Source: Auanema rhodensis (Eukaryota; Nematoda; Chromadorea; Rhabditida; Rhabditidae). Taken from it: DNA of 64,000 nt. Location of the stretch: assembly GCA_964057225.1 (NCBI GenBank), contig OZ059898.1, forward strand, positions 18,205,267 through 18,269,266, in the 5' to 3' direction. This document shows, piece after piece, positions 27,901 through 41,368 of this stretch. Under the pieces are notes generated by a model. It made no database searches. It was not told the DNA's origin and saw only the letters and a list, made by a program, of their open reading frames with translations. The position numbers were made by a program, and so were the translations under genes. The stretch's first letter is position 1. Each line of letters begins with the position of its first letter.

Positions 27901-28081
27901 CAAAATGTTTTTGGAAGCAATGTTGAGTGTACATGGAAACTCAACATACACTAATGCATCATTTTTCAAACGATCATAACTAATTTTTGTATTAAGCGTT
28001 TCTCAATGTAGTATAGTGCATTCGATGCGGATTTTTAAGCTGCGTCGATCTGTGTTATCAGATTTGCGCTAGCTTAAAAAT
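24923..28081. repeat. A-P tetramer-like block, nine monomers
   Basis: Units: 24923 A (ends 'gctcaaaaat'), 25274 P (A324), 25625 G (T272, 'gtagtttag'), 25976 (T71, A263, T272, 'catttgatg'), 26327 A2 (ends 'gctcaaaaat'), 26678 P (G264, T272), 27029 (T37, 'atctgaaaac', A324), 27380 G ('cttaatg', G333) and 27731 A. The marker 'gctcaaaaat' followed by P recurs after four monomers (1404 bp), although the first unit is A in one case and A2 in the other. Confidence 0.74.
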
Positions 28082-28649
28082 GCACCGAGATATCAACTGA
28101 TATAAGTTCACACTTATTTCCTCGATTTTCACCCTGAAGAATTAATTTTTTCGTTGAATAACATTGTCCATCGTCTTTGCCTTGAAAAAAGGAATCTAAA
28201 AACATCTACTTTTTGCTAAATTATTTTGAAATTTTTTGAAAAAATTTTTGTCAAAATGTTTTTGGAAGCAATGTTGAGTGTACATGGAAACTCAACATAC
28301 ACTAATGCATCATTTTTCAAACGATCATAACTAATTTTTGTATTAAGCGTTTCTCAATGTAATTTTTTCGTTGAATAACATTGTCCATCGTCTTTGCCTT
28401 GAAAAAAGGAATCTAAAAACATCTACTTTTTGCTAAATTATTTTGAAATTTTTTGAAAAAATTTTTGTCAAAATGTTTTTGGAAGCAATGTTGAGTGTAC
28501 ATGGAAACTCAACATACACTAATGCATCATTTTTCAAACGATCATAACTAATTTTTGTATTAAGCGTTTCTCAAAGTAGTATAGTGCATTCGATGCGGAT
28601 TTTTAAGCTGCGTCGATCTGTGTTATCAGATTTGCGCTAGCTTAAAAAT
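28082..28649. repeat. Deletion-fused unit 1 (B/D), 568 bp
   Basis: The unit runs as a B monomer to phase 280 (base 28361) and continues at phase 64 of a D monomer (base 28362, D marker A277 downstream). Phases 281-351 and 1-63 are missing, 134 bp in all. Both ends share a two-base 'ta', a microhomology. The deletion removes dyad 1 and dyad 3 at this boundary while keeping dyad 2 in both halves. The next monomer starts at 28650. Confidence 0.93.
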
Positions 28650-29702
28650 GCACCGAGATATCAACTGATATAAGTTCACACTTATATCCTCGATTTTCAC
28701 CCTGAAGAATTAATTTTTTTGTTGAATAACATTGTCCATCGTCTTTGCCTTGAAAAAAGGAATCTAAAAACATCTACTTTTTGCTAAATTATTTTGAAAT
28801 TTTTTGAAAAAATTTTTGTCAAAATGTTTTTGGAAGCAATGTTGAGTGTACATGGAAACTCAACATACACTAATGCATCATTTTTCAAACGATCATAACT
28901 AATTTTTGTATAGAGCGTTTTTCAATGTAGTATAGTGCATTCGATGCGGATTTTTAAGCTGCGTCGATCTGTGTTATCAGATTTGCGCTAGCTTAAAAAT
29001 GCACCGAGATATCAACTGATATAAGTTCATACTTATTTCCTCGATTTTCACCCTGAAGAATTAATTTTTTCGTTGAATAACATTGTCCATCGTCTTTGCC
29101 TTGAAAAAAGGAATCTGAAAACATCTACTTTTTGCTAAATTATTTTGAAATTTTTTGAAAAAATTTTTGTCAAAATGTTTTTGGAAGCAATGTTGAGTGT
29201 ACATGGAAACTCAACATACACTAATGCATCATTTTTCAAACGATCATAACTAATTTTTGTATAAAGCGTTTCTCAATGTAGTATAGTGCATTCGATGCGG
29301 ATTTTTAAGCTGCGTCGATCTGTATTATCAGATTTGCGCTAGCTTAAAAATGCACCGAGATATCAACTGATATAAGTTCACACTTATATCCTCGATTTTC
29401 ACCCTGAAGAATTAATTTTTTTGTTGAATAACATTGTCCATCGTCTTTGCCTTGAAAAAAGGAATCTAAAAACATCTACATTTTGCTAAATTATTTTGAA
29501 ATTTTTTGAAAAAATTTTTGTCAAAATGTTTTTGGAAGCAATGTTGAGTGTACATGGAAACTCAACATACACTAATGCATCATTTTTCAAACGATCATAA
29601 CTAATTTTTGTATAAAGCGTTTCTTAATGTAGTATAGTGCATTCGATGCGGATTTTTAAGCTGCGTCGATCTGTGTTATCAGAGTTGCGCTAGCTTAAAA
29701 AT
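28650..29702. repeat. Three monomers between fused units 1 and 2
   Basis: Units at 28650 (E-like, T71, G264 'tatagagcg', T272), 29001 (T37, private 'ttcatactt', 'atctgaaaac', A324) and 29352 (G with 'cttaatg' and G333). The markers of the last two match the units at 27029 and 27380, 1972 bp earlier, so this stretch is a copy of the 26678-28081 region with the deletion junction inside the repeated segment. Confidence 0.8.
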
Positions 29703-30270
29703 GCACCGAGATATCAACTGATATAAGTTCACACTTATATCCTCGATTTTCACCCTGAAGAATTAATTTTTTCGTTGAAAAACATTTTCCATCGTGTTTG
29801 CCTTGAAAAAAGGAATCTAAAAACATCTACTTTTTGCTAAATTATTTTGAAATTTTTTGAAAAAATTTTTGTCAAAATGTTTTTGGAAGCAATGTTGAGT
29901 GTACATGGAAACTCAACATACACTAATGCATCATTTTTCAAACGATCATAACTAATTTTTGTATTAAGCGTTTCTCAATGTAATTTTTTCGTTGAATAAC
30001 ATTGTCCATCGTCTTTGCCTTGAAAAAAGGAATCTAAAAACATCTACTTTTTGCTAAATTATTTTGAAATTTTTTGAAAAAATTTTTGTCAAAATGTTTT
30101 TGGAAGCAATGTTGAGTGTACATGGAAACTCAACATACACTAATGCATCATTTTTCAAACGATCATAACTAATTTTTGTATTAAGCGTTTCTCAAAGTAG
30201 TATAGTGCATTCGATGCGGATTTTTAAGCTGCGTCGATCTGTGTTATCAGATTTGCGCTAGCTTAAAAAT
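29703..30270. repeat. Deletion-fused unit 2 (A-B chimera/D), 568 bp
   Basis: The junction (29982/29983) is base-for-base the same as in fused unit 1. The left part starts as class A (A78, T85, G94) but has T156, the B state, so the switch lies between phases 94 and 156. The right part is D with A277. The simplest reading is recombination between an A monomer and the left half of an existing fused unit. Confidence 0.9.
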
Positions 30271-30621
30271 GCACCGAGATATCAACTGATATAAGTTCAC
30301 ACTTATATCCTCGATTTTCACCCTGAAGAATTAATTTTTTTGTTGAATAACATTGTCCATCGTCTTTGCCTTGAAAAAAGGAATCTAAAAACATCTACTT
30401 TTTGCTAAATTATTTTGAAATTTTTTGAAAAAATTTTTGTCAAAATGTTTTTGGAAGCAATGTTGAGTGTACATGGAAACTCAACATACACTAATGCATC
30501 ATTTTTCAAACGATCATAACTAATTTTTGTATAGAGCGTTTCTCAATGTAGTATAGTGCATTCGATGCGGATTTTTAAGCTGCGTCGATCTGTGTTATCA
30601 GATTTGCGCTAGCTTAAAAAT
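30271..30621. repeat. Single E-like monomer between fused units 2 and 3
   Basis: A full-length T71 unit with G264 ('tatagagcg') and the usual C272. It matches the unit at 28650 except at phase 272. It follows the D half of the fused unit, as E follows D elsewhere. Confidence 0.85.
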
Positions 30622-31189
30622 GCACCGAGATATCAACTGATATAAGTTCACACTTATTTCCTCGATTTTCACCCTGAAGAATTAATTTTTTCGTTGAATA
30701 ACATTGTCCATCGTCTTTGCCTTGAAAAAAGGAATCTAAAAACATCTTCTTTTTGCTAAATTATTTTGAAATTTTTTGAAAAAATTTTTGTCAAAATGTT
30801 TTTGGAAGCAATGTTGAGTGTACATGGAAACTCAACATACACTAATGCATCATTTTTCAAACGATCATAACTAATTTTTGTATTAAGCGTTTCTCAATGT
30901 AATTTTTTCGTTGAATAACATTGTCCATCGTCTTTGCCTTGAAAAAAGGAATCTAAAAACATCTACTTTTTGCTAAATTATTTTGAAATTTTTTGAAAAA
31001 ATTTTTGTCAAAATGTTTTTGGAAGCAATGTTGAGTGTACATGGAAACTCAACATACACTAATGCATCATTTTTCAAACGATCATAACTAATTTTTGTAT
31101 TAAGCGTTTCTCAAAGTAGTATAGTGCATTCGATGCGGATTTTTAAGCTGCGTCGATCTGTGTTATCAGATTTGCGCTAGCTTAAAAAT
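30622..31189. repeat. Deletion-fused unit 3 (cttc chimera/D), 568 bp
   Basis: The same 280-to-64 junction lies at 30901/30902. The left part is T37 with T127 (cttc), yet carries T263 like fused unit 1 rather than the A263 of the local cttc unit at 31541. The switch is therefore between phases 127 and 263. The right part is again D. Spacing between the three junctions is 1621 and 919 bp, which equal four and two full monomers plus one 217-bp remnant. Confidence 0.9.
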
Positions 31190-34100
31190 GCACCGAGATA
31201 TCAACTGATATAAGTTCACACTTATATCCTCGATTTTCACCCTGAAGAATTAATTTTTTTGTTGAATAACATTGTCCATCGTCTTTGCCTTGAAAAAAGG
31301 AATCTAAAAACATCTACTTTTTGCTAAATTATTTTGAAATTTTTTGAAAAAATTTTTGTCAAAATGTTTTTGGAAGCAATGTTGAGTGTACATGGAAACT
31401 CAACATACACTAATGCATCATTTTTCAAACGATCATAACTAATTTTTGTATAAAGCGTTTCTCAATGTAGTATAGTGCATTCGATGCGGATTTTTAAGCT
31501 GCGTCGATCTGTGTTATCAGATTTGCGCTAGCTTAAAAATGCACCGAGATATCAACTGATATAAGTTCACACTTATTTCCTCGATTTTCACCCTGAAGAA
31601 TTAATTTTTTCGTTGAATAACATTGTCCATCGTCTTTGCCTTGAAAAAAGGAATCTAAAAACATCTTCTTTTTGCTAAATTATTTTGAAATTTTTTGAAA
31701 AAATTTTTGTCAAAATGTTTTTGGAAGCAATGTTGAGTGTACATGGAAACTCAACATACACTAATGCATCATTTTTCAAACGATCATAACTAATTTTTGT
31801 ATAAAGCGTTTCTCAATGTAGTATAGTGCATTCGATGCGGATTTTTAAGCTGCGTCGATCTGTATTATCAGATTTGCGCTAGCTTAAAAATGCACCGAGA
31901 TATCAACTGATATAAGTTCACACTTATATCCTCGATTTTCACCCTGAAGAATTAATTTTTTTGTTGAATAACATTGTCCATCGTCTTTGCCTTGAAAAAA
32001 GGAATCTAAAAACATCTACATTTTGCTAAATTATTTTGAAATTTTTTGAAAAAATTTTTGTCAAAATGTTTTTGGAAGCAATGTTGAGTGTACATGGAAA
32101 CTCAACATACACTAATGCATCATTTTTCAAACGATCATAACTAATTTTTGTATAAAGCGTTTCTCAATGTAGTATAGTGCATTCGATGCGGATTTTTAAG
32201 CTGCGTCGATCTGTGTTATCAGAGTTGCGCTAGCTTAAAAATGCACCGAGATATCAACTGATATAAGTTCACACTTATATCCTCGATTTTCACCCTGAAG
32301 AATTAATTTTTTCGTTGAAAAACATTTTCCATCGTGTTTGCCTTGAAAAAAGGAATCTAAAAACATCTACTTTTTGCTAAATTATTTTGAAATTTTTCGA
32401 AAAAATTTTTGTCAAAATGTTTTTGGAAGCAATGTTGAGTGTACATGGAAACTCAACATACACTAATGCATCATTTTTCAAACGATCATAACTAATTTTT
32501 GTATTAAGCGTTTCTCAATGTAGTATAGTGCATTCGATGCGGATTTTTAAGCTGCGTCGATCTGTGTTATCAGATTTGCGCTAGCTTAAAAATGCACCGA
32601 GATATCAACTGATATAAGTTCACACTTATTTCCTCGATTTTCACCCTGAAGAATTAATTTTTTCGTTGAATAACATTGTCCATCGTCTTTGCCTTGAAAA
32701 AAGGAATCTAAAAACATCTACTTTTTGCTAAATTATTTTGAAATTTTTCGAAAAAATTTTTGTCAAAATGTTTTTGGAAGCAATGTTGAGTGTACATGGA
32801 AACTCAACATACACTAATGCATCATTTTTCAAACGATCATAACTAATTTTTGTATTAAGCGTTTCTCAATGTAGTATAGTGCATTCGATGCGGATTTTTA
32901 AGCTGCGTCGATCTGTGTTATCAGATTTGCGCTAGCTTAAAAATGCACCGAGATATCAACTGATATAAGTTCACACTTATTTCCTCGATTTTCACCCTGA
33001 AGAATTAATTTTTTCGTTGAATAACATTGTCCATCGTCTTTGCCTTGAAAAAAGGAATCTAAAAACATCTACTTTTTGCTAAATTATTTTGAAATTTTTT
33101 GAAAAAATTTTTGTCAAAATGTTTTTGGAAGCAATGTTGAGTGTACATGGAAACTCAACATACACTAATGCATCATTTTTCAAACGATCATAACTAATTT
33201 TTGTATTAAGCGTTTCTCAATGTAGTATAGTGCATTCGATGCGGATTTTTAAGCTGCGTCGATCTGTGTTATCAGATTTGCGCTAGCTTAAAAATGCACC
33301 GAGATATCAACTGATATAAGTTCACACTTATATCCTCGATTTTCACCCTGAAGAATTAATTTTTTCGTTGAATAACATTGTCCATCGTCTTTGCCTTGAA
33401 AAAAGGAATCTAAAAACATCTACTTTTTGCTAAATTATTTTGAAATTTTTTGAAAAAATTTTTGTCAAAATGTTTTTGGAAGCAATGTTGAGTGTACATG
33501 GAAACTCAACATACACTAATGCATCATTTTTCAAACGATCATAACTAATTTTTGTATTAAGCGTTTTTCAAAGTAGTATAGTGCATTCGATGCGGATTTT
33601 TAAGCTGCGTCGATCTGTGTTATCAGATTTGCGCTAGCTTAAAAATGCACCGAGATATCAACTGATATAAGTTCACACTTATATCCTCGATTTTCACCCT
33701 GAAGAATTAATTTTTTTGTTGAATAACATTGTCCATCGTCTTTGCCTTGAAAAAAGGAATCTAAAAACATCTACTTTTTGCTAAATTATTTTGAAATTTT
33801 TTGAAAAAATTTTTGTCAAAATGTTTTCGGAAGCAATGTTGAGTGTACATGGAAACTCAACATACACTAATGCATCATTTTTCAAACGATCATAACTAAT
33901 TTTTGTATAAAGCGTTTCTCAATGTAGTATAGTGCATTCGATGCGGATTTTTAAGCTGCGTCGATCTGTATTATCAGATTTGCGCTAGCTTAAAAATGCA
34001 CCGAGATATCAACTGATATAAGTTCACACTTATATCCTCGATTTTCACCCTGAAGAATTAATTTTTTTGTTGAATAACATTGTCCATCGTCTTTGCCTTG

Positions 34101-35401
34101 AAAAAAGGAATCTAAAAACATCTACATTTTGCTAAATTATTTTGAAATTTTTTGAAAAAATTTTTGTCAAAATGTTTTTGGAAGCAATGTTGAGTGTACA
34201 TGGAAACTCAACATACACTAATGCATCATTTTTCAAACGATCATAACTAATTTTTGTATAAAGCGTTTCTCAATGTAGTATAGTGCATTCGATGCGGATT
34301 TTTAAGCTGCGTCGATCTGTATTATCAGATTTGCGCTAGCTTAAAAATGCACCGAGATATCAACTGATATAAGTTCACACTTATATCCTCGATTTTCACC
34401 CTGAAGAATTAATTTTTTTGTTGAATAACATTGTCCATCGTCTTTGCCTTGAAAAAAGGAATCTAAAAACATCTACATTTTGCTAAATTATTTTGAAATT
34501 TTTTGAAAAAATTTTTGTCAAAATGTTTTTGGAAGCAATGTTGAGTGTACATGGAAACTCAACATACACTAATGCATCATTTTTCAAACGATCATAACTA
34601 ATTTTTGTATAAAGCGTTTCTCAATGTAGTATAGTGCATTCGATGCGGATTTTTAAGCTGCGTCGATCTGTGTTATCAGATTTGCGCTAGCTTAAAAATG
34701 CACCGAGATATCAACTGATATAAGTTCACACTTATTTCCTCGATTTTCACCCTGAAGAATTAATTTTTTCGTTGAATAACATTGTCCATCGTCTTTGCCT
34801 TGAAAAAAGGAATCTAAAAACATCTTCTTTTTGCTAAATTATTTTGAAATTTTTTGAAAAAATTTTTGTCAAAATGTTTTTGGAAGCAATGTTGAGTGTA
34901 CATGGAAACTCAACATACACTAATGCATCATTTTTCAAACGATCATAACTAATTTTTGTATAAAGCGTTTCTCAATGTAGTATAGTGCATTCGATGCGGA
35001 TTTTTAAGCTGCGTCGATCTGTATTATCAGATTTGCGCTAGCTTAAAAATGCACCGAGATATCAACTGATATAAGTTCACACTTATATCCTCGATTTTCA
35101 CCCTGAAGAATTAATTTTTTTGTTGAATAACATTGTCCATCGTCTTTGCCTTGAAAAAAGGAATCTAAAAACATCTACATTTTGCTAAATTATTTTGAAA
35201 TTTTTTGAAAAAATTTTTGTCAAAATGTTTTTGGAAGCAATGTTGAGTGTACATGGAAACTCAACATACACTAATGCATCATTTTTCAAACGATCATAAC
35301 TAATTTTTGTATAAAGCGTTTCTCAATGTAGTATAGTGCATTCGATGCGGATTTTTAAGCTGCGTCGATCTGTGTTATCAGAGTTGCGCTAGCTTAAAAA
35401 T
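31190..35401. repeat. Twelve-monomer block, E through G
   Basis: Units: 31190 E, 31541 cttc (A324), 31892 G (G333), 32243 A, 32594 (T37, T78 with C156), 32945 B, 33296 D (T272), 33647 E (C182 'ttttcgg', A324), 33998 G (A324), 34349 G, 34700 cttc (A324) and 35051 G (G333). The unit at 32594 looks like a B left end joined to an A middle. G is doubled at 33998/34349. Confidence 0.8.
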
Positions 35402-37858
35402 GCACCGAGATATCAACTGATATAAGTTCACACTTATATCCTCGATTTTCACCCTGAAGAATTAATTTTTTCGTTGAAAAACATTTTCCATCGTGTTTGC
35501 CTTGAAAAAAGGAATCTAAAAACATCTACTTTTTGCTAAATTATTTTGAAATTTTTCGAAAAAATTTTTGTCAAAATGTTTTTGGAAGCAATGTTGAGTG
35601 TACATGGAAACTCAACATACACTAATGCATCATTTTTCAAACGATCATAACTAATTTTTGTATTAAGCGTTTCTCAATGTAGTATAGTGCATTCGATGCG
35701 GATTTTTAAGCTGCGTCGATCTGTGTTATCAGATTTGCGCTAGCTTAAAAATGCACCGAGATATCAACTGATATAAGTTCACACTTATTTCCTCGATTTT
35801 CACCCTGAAGAATTAATTTTTTCGTTGAATAACATTGTCCATCGTCTTTGCCTTGAAAAAAGGAATCTAAAAACATCTACTTTTTGCTAAATTATTTTGA
35901 AATTTTTTGAAAAAATTTTTGTCAAAATGTTTTTGGAAGCAATGTTGAGTGTACATGGAAACTCAACATACACTAATGCATCATTTTTCAAACGATCATA
36001 ACTAATTTTTGTATTAAGCGTTTCTCAATGTAGTATAGTGCATTCGATGCGGATTTTTAAGCTGCGTCGATCTGTGTTATCAGATTTGCGCTAGCTTAAA
36101 AATGCACCGAGATATCAACTGATATAAGTTCACACTTATATCCTCGATTTTCACCCTGAAGAATTAATTTTTTCGTTGAATAACATTGTCCATCGTCTTT
36201 GCCTTGAAAAAAGGAATCTAAAAACATCTACTTTTTGCTAAATTATTTTGAAATTTTTTGAAAAAATTTTTGTCAAAATGTTTTTGGAAGCAATGTTGAG
36301 TGTACATGGAAACTCAACATACACTAATGCATCATTTTTCAAACGATCATAACTAATTTTTGTATTAAGCGTTTCTCAAAGTAGTATAGTGCATTCGATG
36401 CGGATTTTTAAGCTGCGTCGATCTGTGTTATCAGATTTGCGCTAGCTTAAAAATGCACCGAGATATCAACTGATATAAGTTCACACTTATATCCTCGATT
36501 TTCACCCTGAAGAATTAATTTTTTTGTTGAATAACATTGTCCATCGTCTTTGCCTTGAAAAAAGGAATCTAAAAACATCTACTTTTTGCTAAATTATTTT
36601 GAAATTTTTTGAAAAAATTTTTGTCAAAATGTTTTTGGAAGCAATGTTGAGTGTACATGGAAACTCAACATACACTAATGCATCATTTTTCAAACGATCA
36701 TAACTAATTTTTGTATAAAGCGTTTTTCAATGTAGTATAGTGCATTCGATGCGGATTTTTAAGCTGCGTCGATCTGTGTTATCAGATTTGCGCTAGCTTA
36801 AAAATGCACCGAGATATCAACTGATATAAGTTCACACTTATTTCCTCGATTTTCACCCTGAAGAATTAATTTTTTCGTTGAATAACATTGTCCATCGTCT
36901 TTGCCTTGAAAAAAGGAATCTAAAAACATCTACATTTTGCTAAATTATTTTGAAATTTTTTGAAAAAATTTTTGTCAAAATGTTTTTGGAAGCAATGTTG
37001 AGTGTACATGGAAACTCAACATACACTAATGCATCATTTTTCAAACGATCATAACTAATTTTTGTATAAAGCGTTTCTCAATGTAGTATAGTGCATTCGA
37101 TGCGGATTTTTAAGCTGCGTCGATCTGTGTTATCAGATTTGCGCTAGCTTAAAAATGCACCGAGATATCAACTGATATAAGTTCACACTTATTTCCTCGA
37201 TTTTCACCCTGAAGAATTAATTTTTTCGTTGAATAACATTGTCCATCGTCTTTGCCTTGAAAAAAGGAATCTAAAAACATCTTCTTTTTGCTAAATTATT
37301 TTGAAATTTTTTGAAAAAATTTTTGTCAAAATGTTTTTGGAAGCAATGTTGAGTGTACATGGAAACTCAACATACACTAATGCATCATTTTTCAAACGAT
37401 CATAACTAATTTTTGTATAAAGCGTTTCTCAATGTAGTATAGTGCATTCGATGCGGATTTTTAAGCTGCGTCGATCTGTATTATCAGATTTGCGCTAGCT
37501 TAAAAATGCACCGAGATATCAACTGATATAAGTTCACACTTATATCCTCGATTTTCACCCTGAAGAATTAATTTTTTTGTTGAATAACATTGTCCATCGT
37601 CTTTGCCTTGAAAAAAGGAATCTAAAAACATCTACATTTTGCTAAATTATTTTGAAATTTTTTGAAAAAATTTTTGTCAAAATGTTTTTGGAAGCAATGT
37701 TGAGTGTACATGGAAACTCAACATACACTAATGCATCATTTTTCAAACGATCATAACTAATTTTTGTATAAAGCGTTTCTCAATGTAGTATAGTGCATTC
37801 GATGCGGATTTTTAAGCTGCGTCGATCTGTGTTATCAGAGTTGCGCTAGCTTAAAAAT
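35402..37858. repeat. Second higher-order repeat: A-B-D-E-W-cttc-G
   Basis: Seven units start at 35402, 35753, 36104, 36455, 36806, 37157 and 37508. E carries T272. W (36806) combines T37 and C71 with the G marker A129, so it is probably a cttc-region/G mosaic. The cttc unit has A324 and G has G333. It has the length of the first higher-order repeat, 2457 bp, but C and F are replaced by W and cttc. Confidence 0.86.
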
Positions 37859-39964
37859 GCACCGAGATATCAACTGATATAAGTTCACACTTATATCCTC
37901 GATTTTCACCCTGAAGAATTAATTTTTTCGTTGAAAAACATTTTCCATCGTGTTTGCCTTGAAAAAAGGAATCTAAAAACATCTACTTTTTGCTAAATTA
38001 TTTTGAAATTTTTCGAAAAAATTTTTGTCAAAATGTTTTTGGAAGCAATGTTGAGTGTACATGGAAACTCAACATACACTAATGCATCATTTTTCAAACG
38101 ATCATAACTAATTTTTGTATTAAGCGTTTCTCAATGTAGTATAGTGCATTCGATGCGGATTTTTAAGCTGCGTCGATCTGTGTTATCAGATTTGCGCTAG
38201 CTTAAAAATGCACCGAGATATCAACTGATATAAGTTCACACTTATTTCCTCGATTTTCACCCTGAAGAATTAATTTTTTCGTTGAATAACATTGTCCATC
38301 GTCTTTGCCTTGAAAAAAGGAATCTAAAAACATCTACTTTTTGCTAAATTATTTTGAAATTTTTTGAAAAAATTTTTGTCAAAATGTTTTTGGAAGCAAT
38401 GTTGAGTGTACATGGAAACTCAACATACACTAATGCATCATTTTTCAAACGATCATAACTAATTTTTGTATTAAGCGTTTCTCAATGTAGTATAGTGCAT
38501 TCGATGCGGATTTTTAAGCTGCGTCGATCTGTGTTATCAGATTTGCGCTAGCTTAAAAATGCACCGAGATATCAACTGATATAAGTTCACACTTATATCC
38601 TCGATTTTCACCCTGAAGAATTAATTTTTTCGTTGAATAACATTGTCCATCGTCTTTGCCTTGAAAAAAGGAATCTAAAAACATCTACTTTTTGCTAAAT
38701 TATTTTGAAATTTTTTGAAAAAATTTTTGTCAAAATGTTTTTGGAAGCAATGTTGAGTGTACATGGAAACTCAACATACACTAATGCATCATTTTTCAAA
38801 CGATCATAACTAATTTTTGTATTAAGCGTTTCTCAAAGTAGTATAGTGCATTCGATGCGGATTTTTAAGCTGCGTCGATCTGTGTTATCAGATTTGCGCT
38901 AGCTTAAAAATGCACCGAGATATCAACTGATATAAGTTCACACTTATATCCTCGATTTTCACCCTGAAGAATTAATTTTTTTGTTGAATAACATTGTCCA
39001 TCGTCTTTGCCTTGAAAAAAGGAATCTAAAAACATCTACTTTTTGCTAAATTATTTTGAAATTTTTTGAAAAAATTTTTGTCAAAATGTTTTTGGAAGCA
39101 ATGTTGAGTGTACATGGAAACTCAACATACACTAATGCATCATTTTTCAAACGATCATAACTAATTTTTGTATAAAGCGTTTTTCAATGTAGTATAGTGC
39201 ATTCGATGCGGATTTTTAAGCTGCGTCGATCTGTGTTATCAGATTTGCGCTAGCTTAAAAATGCACCGAGATATCAACTGATATAAGTTCACACTTATTT
39301 CCTCGATTTTCACCCTGAAGAATTAATTTTTTCGTTGAATAACATTGTCCATCGTCTTTGCCTTGAAAAAAGGAATCTAAAAACATCTTCTTTTTGCTAA
39401 ATTATTTTGAAATTTTTTGAAAAAATTTTTGTCAAAATGTTTTCGGAAGCAATGTTGAGTGTACATGGAAACTCAACATACACTAATGCATCATTTTTCA
39501 AACGATCATAACTAATTTTTGTATAAAGCGTTTCTCAATGTAGTATAGTGCATTCGATGCGGATTTTTAAGCTGCGTCGATCTGTATTATCAGATTTGCG
39601 CTAGCTTAAAAATGCACCGAGATATCAACTGATATAAGTTCACACTTATATCCTCGATTTTCACCCTGAAGAATTAATTTTTTTGTTGAATAACATTGTC
39701 CATCGTCTTTGCCTTGAAAAAAGGAATCTAAAAACATCTACATTTTGCTAAATTATTTTGAAATTTTTTGAAAAAATTTTTGTCAAAATGTTTTTGGAAG
39801 CAATGTTGAGTGTACATGGAAACTCAACATACACTAATGCATCATTTTTCAAACGATCATAACTAATTTTTGTATAAAGCGTTTCTCAATGTAGTATAGT
39901 GCATTCGATGCGGATTTTTAAGCTGCGTCGATCTGTGTTATCAGAGTTGCGCTAGCTTAAAAAT
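37859..39964. repeat. Second higher-order repeat, six monomers
   Basis: Units start at 37859 (A), 38210 (B), 38561 (D), 38912 (E, T272), 39263 (cttc with C182 'ttttcgg' and A324) and 39614 (G, G333). It equals the preceding copy without W. The C182 marker of the cttc unit is shared with 40667 in the next copy, so these two copies are close relatives. Confidence 0.86.
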
Positions 39965-41368
39965 GCACCGAGATATCAACTGATATAAGTTCACACTTAT
40001 ATCCTCGATTTTCACCCTGAAGAATTAATTTTTTCGTTGAAAAACATTTTCCATCGTGTTTGCCTTGAAAAAAGGAATCTAAAAACATCTACTTTTTGCT
40101 AAATTATTTTGAAATTTTTCGAAAAAATTTTTGTCAAAATGTTTTTGGAAGCAATGTTGAGTGTACATGGAAACTCAACATACACTAATGCATCATTTTT
40201 CAAACGATCATAACTAATTTTTGTATTAAGCGTTTCTCAATGTAGTATAGTGCATTCGATGCGGATTTTTAAGCTGCGTCGATCTGTGTTATCAGATTTG
40301 CGCTAGCTTAAAAATGCACCGAGATATCAACTGATATAAGTTCACACTTATTTCCTCGATTTTCACCCTGAAGAATTAATTTTTTCGTTGAATAACATTG
40401 TCCATCGTCTTTGCCTTGAAAAAAGGAATCTAAAAACATCTACTTTTTGCTAAATTATTTTGAAATTTTTTGAAAAAATTTTTGTCAAAATGTTTTTGGA
40501 AGCAATGTTGAGTGTACATGGAAACTCAACATACACTAATGCATCATTTTTCAAACGATCATAACTAATTTTTGTATAAAGCGTTTTTCAATGTAGTATA
40601 GTGCATTCGATGCGGATTTTTAAGCTGCGTCGATCTGTGTTATCAGATTTGCGCTAGCTTAAAAATGCACCGAGATATCAACTGATATAAGTTCACACTT
40701 ATTTCCTCGATTTTCACCCTGAAGAATTAATTTTTTCGTTGAATAACATTGTCCATCGTCTTTGCCTTGAAAAAAGGAATCTAAAAACATCTTCTTTTTG
40801 CTAAATTATTTTGAAATTTTTTGAAAAAATTTTTGTCAAAATGTTTTCGGAAGCAATGTTGAGTGTACATGGAAACTCAACATACACTAATGCATCATTT
40901 TTCAAACGATCATAACTAATTTTTGTATAAAGCGTTTCTCAATGTAGTATAGTGCATTCGATGCGGATTTTTAAGCTGCGTCGATCTGTATTATCAGATT
41001 TGCGCTAGCTTAAAAATGCACCGAGATATCAACTGATATAAGTTCACACTTATATCCTCGATTTTCACCCTGAAGAATTAATTTTTTTGTTGAATAACAT
41101 TGTCCATCGTCTTTGCCTTGAAAAAAGGAATCTAAAAACATCTACATTTTGCTAAATTATTTTGAAATTTTTTGAAAAAATTTTTGTCAAAATGTTTTTG
41201 GAAGCAATGTTGAGTGTACATGGAAACTCAACATACACTAATGCATCATTTTTCAAACGATCATAACTAATTTTTGTATAAAGCGTTTCTCAATGTAGTA
41301 TAGTGCATTCGATGCGGATTTTTAAGCTGCGTCGATCTGTGTTATCAGAGTTGCGCTAGCTTAAAAAT
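39965..41368. repeat. Second higher-order repeat, four monomers with B/E chimera
   Basis: Units are A (39965), a chimera (40316), cttc with C182 and A324 (40667) and G with G333 (41018). The chimera has B markers on the left (T37, C71, T78) and E markers on the right (A263, T272). It replaces the B, D and E units of the preceding copy, a loss of exactly two monomers by one exchange inside the 351-bp unit. Confidence 0.88.

Noticed and set aside
28082-31189. A transposon insertion or excision as the cause of the shortened units
   Set aside because: No inserted sequence, target-site duplication or terminal repeat is present. The junction is a clean deletion with a two-base overlap.
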